Positions 6,220 through 11,223 of a stretch of DNA of 11,223 nucleotides are shown here, piece after piece. This stretch comes from Desulfocapsa sp. (GTDB lineage: Bacteria; Desulfobacterota; Desulfobulbia; Desulfobulbales; Desulfocapsaceae). The notes below the pieces were generated by a model. That model did not search any database, was not told the origin of the DNA, and saw only the letters and a list, made by a program, of their open reading frames with translations. The translations under genes were made by a program, and so were the position numbers. The stretch spans positions 1-11,223 of the forward strand of contig JAOZTO010000045.1 in assembly GCA_029942265.1 (NCBI GenBank), given 5' to 3'. The stretch's first letter is position 1; each line of letters begins with the position of its first letter.

Positions 6220-6765
6220 ATGGGTTCGTTGAAAGACTATTATCTCCAGGAATGTAAACCTGCTCTTCAAGAAGAATTTGGCTATACAAATGTTATGCAG
6301 ATTCCTAAAGTTGAGAAAATCATACTTAATATGGGGCTGGGAGAAGCTGTACAGAATCCCAAGATTATTGATGGTGCAGTTGAAGAGCTTACTAGAATAG
6401 CAGGAAGAAAAGCTGTTGTTACAAGAGCCAAAAAGTCCATCGCTACTTTTAAACTTCGTGAAGGCATGCCTATAGGGTGTAGAGTTACGCTACGCGGCGA
6501 TGTTATGTATCAATTTTTCAGTAAACTTGTTAATATTGCCCTACCACGAGTAAGAGATTTCCGTGGTATTTCACCGAAGTCTTTTGACGGACGTGGTAAT
6601 TTTTCTATGGGCGTAAAAGAACAGATTATTTTCCCTGAAATTGATTACGACAAAATCGATAAAATTAAAGGATTAAATATCTGTATTGTTACATCTGCAG
6701 ATACCAATAAAGAGGCTTTCAGTCTATTGAAAACCTTAGGTATGCCCTTTAAGGCTGTTAAATAA
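6220..6765 (+). CDS. rplE: 50S ribosomal protein L5
   Basis: L5 binds 5S rRNA with L18 in the central protuberance and contacts P-site tRNA and the 30S head. The 181-residue product is within two residues of normal. [14 protein letters not shown] (30-43) is the N-terminal signature. The P-site loop spans [20 protein letters not shown] (62-81), then [12 protein letters not shown] (82-93). [20 protein letters not shown] (122-141) lies in the C-terminal half. AGGAG (6209-6213) is 6 bases before the ATG and falls in a possible hairpin. In E. coli this is where S8 feedback on the spc genes begins, and S8 is encoded two genes downstream here. Confidence 0.98.
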   Translation: MGSLKDYYLQECKPALQEEFGYTNVMQIPKVEKIILNMGLGEAVQNPKIIDGAVEELTRIAGRKAVVTRAKKSIATFKLREGMPIGCRVTLRGDVMYQFFSKLVNIALPRVRDFRGISPKSFDGRGNFSMGVKEQIIFPEIDYDKIDKIKGLNICIVTSADTNKEAFSLLKTLGMPFKAVK

Positions 6766-6785
6766 TTTTTTGTACATTCCCTAGT

Positions 6786-6816
6786 AGTATAAAAAATACT
6801 TAAGTACATTAATGTA
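6786..6816 (+). repeat. Small palindromes in the rplE-rpsZ spacer
   Basis: AGTAT (6786-6790) and ATACT (6796-6800) form a 5-bp stem over five A's. TACATTAATGTA (6805-6816) is a perfect 12-base palindrome. GTACATT also occurs twice (6772-6778 and 6804-6810). All are AT-rich and lie before the rpsZ ribosome site; they may be chance. Confidence 0.3.
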
Positions 6817-6845
6817 GGATTGAATTAAATGAATTGGAGGTCGGT

Positions 6846-7031
6846 TTGGCTAAAAAGTCTCTCATTGCAAAAGCAAAAAGAACACCAAAATTTGCTGTAA
6901 GAAAGTATAATAGATGTCCATTATGTGGACGTCCAAAGGCATTTATTCGTAAATTTGGTATGTGCCGCATCTGTTTTCGTAAATTAGCATCCAGTGGCCA
7001 GGTTACCGGTGTAACCAAATCATCCTGGTAA
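6846..7031 (+). CDS. rpsZ: 30S ribosomal protein S14, zinc-binding type (TTG start)
   Basis: S14 sits in the 30S head close to S3 and S10. This is the short zinc-binding form (also named rpsN type Z): 61 residues with CPLC (24-27) and CRIC (40-43), ending in the canonical GVTKSSW. The start is TTG at 6846, giving (M)[15 protein letters not shown] as in relatives. GGAGGT (6836-6841) lies 4 bases upstream. An earlier in-frame TTG at 6834 overlaps this ribosome site and would add four non-conserved residues, so I reject it. E. coli instead has a longer S14 without cysteines. Confidence 0.97.
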   Translation: MAKKSLIAKAKRTPKFAVRKYNRCPLCGRPKAFIRKFGMCRICFRKLASSGQVTGVTKSSW

Positions 7032-7081
7032 CCCTAGGTTCCATTGGATCAAAATATAATTTTTTAGAAGGAGAGTTCGCT

Positions 7082-7480
7082 ATGTCTATGAGCGATCCCC
7101 TGGCAGATATGCTGACCAGGATTAGAAATGGAGTAATGGCAAAGTTCGAATCTGTTGAAATGCCAACTTCTAAAACAAAAGCAAATATTGCAAAAGTCCT
7201 TCAAGAAGAAGGCTATGTAACTGGTTATAAAATTAATGAATCTGGAGTACAAGGAACATTAACTATTGACCTTAAATATGGTTCTGATCAGATTCCAGTT
7301 ATTTCTGGTATTAAACGTATCAGTAAACCAGGGTTACGCAAATATGCAAGAGCAGGAGAAATACCTACTGTTCTTAACGGCCTTGGAATTGCCATCCTTT
7401 CGAGTTCGAAAGGCGTTATTACTGATAAAACCGCAAGGGCCAGTAATGTAGGCGGTGAGATTCTTTGCGAGGTCTGGTAA
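7082..7480 (+). CDS. rpsH: 30S ribosomal protein S8
   Basis: S8 is a primary 16S-binding protein for helix 21 in the 30S platform. In E. coli it is also the translational repressor of the spc operon. The 132-residue product is normal. MSMSDPLADMLTRIRNG (1-17) and LSSSKGVITDKTARASNVGG (106-125) are the family signatures; the latter includes the serine-rich RNA-contact loop at 107-109. AAGGAG (7068-7073) is 8 bases before the first ATG; the second ATG, at 7088, would be too far away. Feedback on rplE is plausible by analogy, with a candidate site at the rplX-rplE joint. Confidence 0.98.
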   Translation: MSMSDPLADMLTRIRNGVMAKFESVEMPTSKTKANIAKVLQEEGYVTGYKINESGVQGTLTIDLKYGSDQIPVISGIKRISKPGLRKYARAGEIPTVLNGLGIAILSSSKGVITDKTARASNVGGEILCEVW

Positions 7481-7486
7481 GACCAG
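7471..7486 (+). promoter_or_regulatory. Two exclusive hairpins over the rpsH stop codon
   Basis: GGTCT (7471-7475) can pair with AGACC (7480-7484), or CTGGT (7474-7478) with ACCAG (7482-7486). Both are perfect 5-bp stems around the TAA stop (7478-7480). A terminating ribosome would cover them. They end eight bases before the rplF GGAG site (7495-7498). Significance is uncertain. Confidence 0.25.
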
Positions 7487-7504
7487 CAAATAACGGAGTT
7501 AATT

Positions 7505-8044
7505 ATGTCTCGAATTGGAAAAATGCCTATTCCTGTCCCATCCGATGTCAAAGTTGATATCAAAGGACAGATAATTGTTATATCAAATAAAAATGGAAAA
7601 TTAGAACGTACCATTTTACCTGAACTCAAAGTTTCAATGAACGATCAAAAAATACTAGTTGAGAACAGAGATAATAGCAAAAGGACAAACGCTTTTCGTG
7701 GAATGACCAGAAGTCTTATTAATAATATGGTTGTTGGCGTAGACAAAGGGTTCAAAAAAACACTTATTGTCGAAGGTGTTGGTTATAAAGTTAATGTTTC
7801 TGGAAAAAAACTGAATTTAAATGTTGGGTACTCTAACCCTGTTGAATTCCCTATTCCAGAAGGCACGCAAATTACTGTTGATGGCAATAATAAAATTATT
7901 ATTGAATCCATTGATAAAGAACTGCTTGGTCTTACAAGTGCTAAAATCAGAAGTATTCGAAAACCCGAACCATACAAAGGAAAAGGTATTCGCTACGAAG
8001 ATGAGCATATAGTACGAAAAGTCGGTAAGGCTGGAGCAGCATAA
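7505..8044 (+). CDS. rplF: 50S ribosomal protein L6
   Basis: L6 has two similar domains and lies near the sarcin-ricin loop, where it supports elongation-factor binding. The 179-residue length is typical. It starts MSRIGKMPIPVPSDV (1-15), and the C-terminal signature PEPYKGKGIRYEDEHIVRK (154-172) is strong. The segment usually reading like VKGPKGELSRTL is ISNKNGKLERTI here (26-37), a mild departure with a net-polar turn. GGAG (7495-7498) is 6 bases before the ATG. The gap before rplR is 110 bases, long for this joint. Confidence 0.98.
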   Translation: MSRIGKMPIPVPSDVKVDIKGQIIVISNKNGKLERTILPELKVSMNDQKILVENRDNSKRTNAFRGMTRSLINNMVVGVDKGFKKTLIVEGVGYKVNVSGKKLNLNVGYSNPVEFPIPEGTQITVDGNNKIIIESIDKELLGLTSAKIRSIRKPEPYKGKGIRYEDEHIVRKVGKAGAA

Positions 8045-8154
8045 TTATATTTGTCAGTTATTTTAAACAACAGACTCGGAAAAAACTCTGATAGTAAATA
8101 AGAATTTTTTACGATTCCATCAAACAACTGCTACTCAAAAATTGGTAAGGAAAA
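8045..8154 (+). promoter_or_regulatory. rplF-rplR spacer with an imperfect hairpin
   Basis: This AT-rich gap contains no plausible ORF. GTCAGTT (8053-8059) pairs with AACAGAC (8069-8075), six pairs around a central A-A mismatch, over a 9-base loop. The rplR ribosome site TAAGGA (8146-8151) is only 3 bases from its ATG. No terminator or convincing promoter is seen. Confidence 0.3.
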
Positions 8155-8517
8155 ATGGCTAAGACACATCCAAAAACTACAGCCAGGGCAAAGCGAGTTC
8201 GCCGCATCAGAAAAAAGATCGCTGGAGACAGTGTTCAACCGCGTCTGAGAGTTTTTAAAAGTAATAAGCACATATATGCTCAAATCATAGATGATACCGT
8301 TGGTAAAACACTTGCGGCAATGTCTACGATTGATAAGGAATTTCAGAAATCTGATGATGACAAAACCGGAATGGCAAAAAAAGTCGGATTATTACTTGCT
8401 GAAGTTGCCAAAAGTGCTGGTATAAATAAGGTAGTCTTTGATCGCGGCGGATATATTTATCATGGTCGGGTAAAGGCACTATCTGAAGGAGCCCGTGAAG
8501 GTGGGCTTCAATTCTAA
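8155..8517 (+). CDS. rplR: 50S ribosomal protein L18
   Basis: L18 binds 5S rRNA and, with L5, attaches it to the 23S rRNA in the central protuberance. The 120-residue product has a basic N-terminal tail (to about residue 22), then [19 protein letters not shown] (29-47). The C-terminal signature is [20 protein letters not shown] (94-113), then REGGLQF. The start is set by homology and by TAAGGA close upstream, with unusually tight spacing. rpsE follows after 27 bases. Confidence 0.98.
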   Translation: MAKTHPKTTARAKRVRRIRKKIAGDSVQPRLRVFKSNKHIYAQIIDDTVGKTLAAMSTIDKEFQKSDDDKTGMAKKVGLLLAEVAKSAGINKVVFDRGGYIYHGRVKALSEGAREGGLQF

Positions 8518-8529
8518 CGATATACATTT

Positions 8530-8544
8530 AGGGGGGGATTTCCC
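8530..8544 (+). promoter_or_regulatory. G7-tract ribosome binding site of rpsE
   Basis: A run of seven G's (8531-8537) within AGGGGGGGA serves as the Shine-Dalgarno, 7 bases before the TTG start. It can pair with the anti-Shine-Dalgarno using a G-U. GGG (8535-8537) could instead pair with the CCC (8542-8544) directly before the start codon, over an ATTT loop. Such a G-run is striking in AT-rich DNA. Confidence 0.55.
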
Positions 8545-9057
8545 TTGGCAGATTTTAAACGTTCAAGGAACGAAAGTTCTGACGAATTTATTGAAAAAAT
8601 TGTTTTTATTAATCGTGTTGCTAAAGTTGTAAAAGGCGGACGACGATTTAGCTTTAGTGCCATTGTAGTTGTTGGTGATGGTAAAGGGAAAATTGGATAT
8701 GGCTTAGGAAAAGCAAATCTTGTTCCTGAGGCTATTCGTAAAGGTGTTGAAAAAGCCAGAAAAGATATGTGTGCTGTATCTCTTACTGAAACATCAATAC
8801 CACATATGGTTATAGGGCGATATGGAGCAGGAAAAGTTTTACTTAAGCCTGCATCAGAAGGTACTGGTGTGATCGCTGGCGGTCCTGTTCGTGCTGTATT
8901 AGAAGCAGTGGGTGTTCATAATATTCTCACAAAATGCTTAGGATCTCATAATCCGCATAATATGGTCAAGGCCACGCTAAATGGTTTGAAAAGTTTACGC
9001 ACTGCTCAGAAAATCGCTGAAATGCGAGGAAAGAGTGTAGACGAAATTCAGGCATAA
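8545..9057 (+). CDS. rpsE: 30S ribosomal protein S5 (TTG start)
   Basis: S5 lies at the back of the 30S subunit and at the mRNA entry, where it contributes to decoding accuracy. The 170-residue product has both family domains. The dsRBD-like N-terminal part contains [20 protein letters not shown] (22-41), the loop where spectinomycin-resistance changes arise in E. coli, then [15 protein letters not shown] (43-57). The C-terminal part carries [20 protein letters not shown] (99-118) and ends with RGKSVDEI (161-168). The TTG start is supported by homology and the G7 ribosome site. A terminator-like repeat follows the gene, in the 94-base gap before rpmD. Confidence 0.98.
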   Translation: MADFKRSRNESSDEFIEKIVFINRVAKVVKGGRRFSFSAIVVVGDGKGKIGYGLGKANLVPEAIRKGVEKARKDMCAVSLTETSIPHMVIGRYGAGKVLLKPASEGTGVIAGGPVRAVLEAVGVHNILTKCLGSHNPHNMVKATLNGLKSLRTAQKIAEMRGKSVDEIQA

Positions 9058-9068
9058 CAGGAAATTAT

Positions 9069-9122
9069 AGGCATAGTCTTTAATTGTTGATTAATACCCA
9101 AGAATACCACTATGCTTTTTTT
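9069..9122 (+). terminator. Terminator-like stem with T7 run between rpsE and rpmD
   Basis: GCATAGT (9071-9077) is perfectly complementary to ACTATGC (9109-9115). A9069-T9117 and G9070-T9116 can extend the stem to nine pairs. Seven T's (9116-9122) follow at once, as in intrinsic terminators. The 31-base loop contains a second stem, TTAAT (9080-9084) with ATTAA (9090-9094). The stem has only three strong G-C pairs and the loop is long, so I read it as a possible partial terminator or attenuator before rpmD-rplO-secY, not a firm end of transcript. Confidence 0.45.
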
Positions 9123-9151
9123 CTATTTAATATTGAGTAAAAGGTAGTCTA

Positions 9152-9334
9152 ATGTCCGGTACAATAACATTTACTTTAGTCAAGAGCGGGATCGGAAGTA
9201 CAGAAAAGATTCGCGCAACTCTCATAGGTCTTGGACTGACAAAAATGAATAAACGTGTAACTCGAAAAAACACCCCAGAAATCCAGGGAATGCTATATAA
9301 AGTTGCACACCTTGTCCGTATAGAGGAGGCGTAA
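9152..9334 (+). CDS. rpmD: 50S ribosomal protein L30
   Basis: L30 is a small 50S protein. The 60-residue product matches the short bacterial family: ITFTLVKSGIGSTEKIRATL (5-24), the conserved LGL (27-29), NTPEIQGMLYKVAHLV (40-55) and a short acidic end. AAGGT (9141-9145) is 6 bases before the ATG. The stop is separated from rplO by one base, and the rplO ribosome site lies inside the last rpmD codons, so the two are probably coupled. The terminator-like element upstream could set its level relative to rpsE. Confidence 0.97.
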   Translation: MSGTITFTLVKSGIGSTEKIRATLIGLGLTKMNKRVTRKNTPEIQGMLYKVAHLVRIEEA

Positions 9335-9335
9335 C

Positions 9336-9773
9336 ATGATAAATTTAGGAAATCTATCACCGAATAAAGGATCCAACCGACAACGTAAACGTCTTGGTCG
9401 TGGACCAGGTAGTGGTCACGGAAAAACTGCTGGTCGTGGTCATAAAGGATTTAAATCACGTTCTGGTTCAGGAATTAAACCTGGATTTGAGGGTGGACAG
9501 ATGCCATTACAAAGACGACTTCCCAAACGTGGCTTCTCGAATATCAATCGGATTTCTTACTCGATTGTTTCTCTTGCTCAACTTGAAACCATTGAAGTAT
9601 CTGAGGTAACCTCAGAGTCACTAATTAAATTAGGAATGGCTCACAAGGGTAAACCTGTTAAAATTTTGGCTAATGGAGACATTACCAAACCATTAACCAT
9701 TACAGTTGATAAAATAAGTAACGGTGCAAAAGTAAAAATTGAGGCTGTAGGCGGCAAGGTTCTTGAATCGTAA
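9336..9773 (+). CDS. rplO: 50S ribosomal protein L15
   Basis: L15 is a late-assembly 50S protein with a long glycine- and basic-rich N-terminal extension into the 23S rRNA. The 145-residue product shows that extension: RLGRGPGSGHGKTAGRGHKG (19-38), then GFEGGQMPLQRRLPKRGF (50-67). A compact C-terminal domain ends in VKIEAVGGKVLES, where the family signature has its usual GG. AGGAGG (9324-9329), inside rpmD, is 6 bases before the ATG and is among the strongest ribosome sites here. The gene is followed by a 153-base leader before secY, where the joint is normally very short. Confidence 0.98.
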   Translation: MINLGNLSPNKGSNRQRKRLGRGPGSGHGKTAGRGHKGFKSRSGSGIKPGFEGGQMPLQRRLPKRGFSNINRISYSIVSLAQLETIEVSEVTSESLIKLGMAHKGKPVKILANGDITKPLTITVDKISNGAKVKIEAVGGKVLES

Positions 9774-9840
9774 TTTACCATTAATTATTGGTTAATTACT
9801 CAATAAATATCTACTTAAATTCCACACATTTAATTTATCA

Positions 9841-9851
9841 TGTATGGAAAT
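9841..9851 (+). repeat. 11-nt direct repeat, copy 1
   Basis: TGTATGGAAAT here recurs exactly at 9910-9920, 69 bases downstream. This copy is the 3' arm of the 9820-9849 hairpin. Confidence 0.8.
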
Positions 9852-9909
9852 GTTAAGGTACCCAATATTATTAATTATCACTTTTTTGAAGCATTGCTAA
9901 TTCAGCTTC

Positions 9910-9920
9910 TGTATGGAAAT
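9910..9920 (+). repeat. 11-nt direct repeat, copy 2, at the secY ribosome site
   Basis: This is the exact second copy of TGTATGGAAAT. It contains the only Shine-Dalgarno-like bases before secY (GGA, 9915-9917). Confidence 0.8.
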
Positions 9921-9926
9921 TAGATT

Positions 9927-11222
9927 ATGAGTGGATTGCAGAATGCTGGTAAGTCGTCTGACTTAAAAAAACGTATCCTATTTACGCTTGCTATGCTTGC
10001 GGTTTATAGAATGGGAGTACAGGTTCCAACACCAGGTATCAATGGAGAAGCACTTGCAGCATTTTTTGCAAAAAATGCCGACACTCTTTTTGGTATGTTC
10101 AATATGTTTTCCGGTGGTGCCTTAGAGAATTTTTCTATTTTTGCTCTGGGCATCATGCCTTATATCTCCGCATCAATTATTATTCAACTCCTGACAGTTG
10201 TTATCCCTCAGTTAGAAACACTTAAAAAAGAGGGGCCTGCTGGACAACGAAAAATCACCCAGTATACACGTTATGGAACCGTTGGATTGAGTATAATTCA
10301 AGGAACATTTATTGCCACTGGCTTACAAAGTATGGTAGGCCCTGGGGGAGAACCAATTGTTCTAAACCCTGGTACACCATTTATACTGATGACAATGCTT
10401 ACTCTAACTGCTGGTACCTCTTTTATTATGTGGCTTGGAGAGCAGATGACTGAAAGGGGAATTGGTAACGGTATCTCATTAATTATTTTTGCGGGTATTG
10501 TTGCCCGTGGCCCTTCAGCCTTAGTAAATTCATTTCAATTGATTAAGGCTGGAGAAATTACATTATTCTTTGTACCAATCATTATAGCTTTTATGGTAGC
10601 AGTTGTTGGTGTAATTGTATTTTTTGAAACTGCACAACGACGAATCCCTATACAATATGCCAAACGTGTTGTCGGAAGAAAAGTTTATGGTGGGCAGAGT
10701 TCACATTTACCACTGAAAATAAATATTGCTGGTGTTATTCCCCCAATCTTTGCATCATCTATTATGATGTTTCCTGCAACTATTGGTGGATTTGTTCAGG
10801 TTGAATGGGTACAGAAGATCTCAGCAGCCATGGCGCCAGGATCATTTTATTACTACCTACTCTATGTTGTTATGATTGTCTTCTTCTGTTTTTTCTATAC
10901 TGCGGTAACTTTTAAACCCGATGATGTCGCTGAAAATTTAAAAAAGAATGGTGGGTTCGTTCCTGGTATTCGACCCGGCCGTAAAACTGCAGATTTTATA
11001 GATAAAGTACTTACGAGATTAACAGTTGTAGGAGCAATTTATCTGAGTGTGGTTTGTGTTCTTCCCACAATCTTGATTGCTAAGTTTAATCTTCCGTTTT
11101 ATTTCGGTGGAACTGCTCTACTGATTATTGTTGGTGTCGCAATTGATACAGTCTCACAGGTTCAATCTCAAATGGTGATGACTAACTATGAAGGGTTTAT
11201 GAAATCTAGCGGTAAAAAGTAA
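9927..11222 (+). CDS. secY: Protein translocase subunit SecY
   Basis: SecY is the central pore of the SecYEG channel in the inner membrane, moving unfolded proteins across it or into it. The 431-residue product has ten hydrophobic segments, roughly at 16-36, 68-93, 115-135, 150-170, 181-198, 212-235, 264-285, 306-328, 363-383 and 388-408. The plug region NMFSGGALENFS is at 59-70. The cytosolic loop RRIPIQYAKR is at 238-247. FVPGIRPGRKT (344-354) includes R349, matching the essential E. coli R357. Basic residues near the N-terminus (KKR, 14-16) fit the inside-in topology. The gene is complete, ending in TAA one base before the window edge. Its own ribosome site is weak, so its translation may depend on the leader. 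Confidence 0.98.
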   Translation: MSGLQNAGKSSDLKKRILFTLAMLAVYRMGVQVPTPGINGEALAAFFAKNADTLFGMFNMFSGGALENFSIFALGIMPYISASIIIQLLTVVIPQLETLKKEGPAGQRKITQYTRYGTVGLSIIQGTFIATGLQSMVGPGGEPIVLNPGTPFILMTMLTLTAGTSFIMWLGEQMTERGIGNGISLIIFAGIVARGPSALVNSFQLIKAGEITLFFVPIIIAFMVAVVGVIVFFETAQRRIPIQYAKRVVGRKVYGGQSSHLPLKINIAGVIPPIFASSIMMFPATIGGFVQVEWVQKISAAMAPGSFYYYLLYVVMIVFFCFFYTAVTFKPDDVAENLKKNGGFVPGIRPGRKTADFIDKVLTRLTVVGAIYLSVVCVLPTILIAKFNLPFYFGGTALLIIVGVAIDTVSQVQSQMVMTNYEGFMKSSGKK

Positions 11223-11223
11223 G

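Larger units (their letters stand above)
9774..9926 (+). promoter_or_regulatory. rplO-secY leader with alternative hairpins
   Basis: This AT-rich leader holds an imperfect stem: 9820-9829 with 9840-9849, nine pairs and one C-A mismatch. GAAGC (9888-9892) also pairs with GCTTC (9905-9909). The first 5' arm can instead pair with a second copy of its partner at 9910-9918, just before secY. A 27-codon ORF (9840-9923), in frame with secY, lies within it. No good promoter or terminator is visible. secY has only a weak GGA (9915-9917) as ribosome site. Confidence 0.4.

Noticed and set aside
6197..6232. 11-codon ORF across the rplE start, with AAGGT just upstream
   Set aside because: It is very short, out of frame with rplE, and its would-be ribosome site is only 3 bases away. 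Likely chance within the joint.
6834..6848. Upstream TTG (6834) as the start of S14
   Set aside because: It overlaps the GGAGGT ribosome site and adds four residues absent from the family. The TTG at 6846 gives the canonical 61-residue S14.
9840..11222. N-terminally extended SecY by reading through TAG at 9921-9923
   Set aside because: SecY from ATG 9927 already has a complete, normal N-terminus, and TAG is used as an ordinary stop by rplV, rpsC and rplX here. Nothing supports readthrough.

Overview
This window is a nearly complete bacterial S10-spc ribosomal-protein cluster, read entirely on the + strand. It starts in the last codons of tuf (EF-Tu) and ends one base after secY. The gene order is tuf'-rpsJ-rplC-rplD-rplW-rplB-rpsS-rplV-rpsC-rplP-rpmC-rpsQ-rplN-rplX-rplE-rpsZ-rpsH-rplF-rplR-rpsE-rpmD-rplO-secY. 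This is the classical order. All 22 complete reading frames look intact and close to normal family length. I see no tRNA, rRNA, CRISPR array, insertion sequence or inserted foreign gene. No spacer exceeds about 160 bases.

The DNA is AT-rich, with many A/T runs and AT-ending codons. S14 is the short zinc-binding type (C-x2-C ... C-x2-C, 61 residues), and L24 carries a four-cysteine zinc-ribbon-like tail. SecY, L18 and S14 look like those of anaerobic Desulfobacterota (the former Deltaproteobacteria), perhaps Desulfobacterales. That assignment comes from protein texture alone and is held with only moderate confidence.

Layout. Bases 1-55 are the EF-Tu tail. Bases 70-4937 are the S10 block (S10, L3, L4, L23, L2, S19, L22, S3, L16, L29). 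Bases 5005-9773 are the spc block, with S17 at its head (S17, L14, L24, L5, S14, S8, L6, L18, S5, L30, L15). Bases 9927-11222 encode the SecY translocon pore. The genes supply both ribosomal subunits, the surroundings of the peptide exit tunnel (L4, L22, L23, L29, L24) and the membrane channel that receives secreted chains. Several joints are tight: rplD/rplW and rplP/rpmC overlap by ATGA, and rpmD/rplO are one base apart.

The proteins are ordinary; the interest is in the RNA between them. Many spacers are longer than usual for such an operon (67-158 nt at nine places) and hold inverted repeats. The most notable are: a run of four stem-loops between rplN and rplX; a stem followed by seven T's between rpsE and rpmD, like an internal attenuator; a secY leader with an 11-nt direct repeat that allows two alternative pairings plus a 27-codon in-frame mini-ORF; and a hairpin at the rplX/rplE joint, where S8 acts on the E. 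coli spc message. All RNA structures were paired by eye, without folding energies, and short stems are common by chance in AT-rich DNA. I found no clearly new protein system here.
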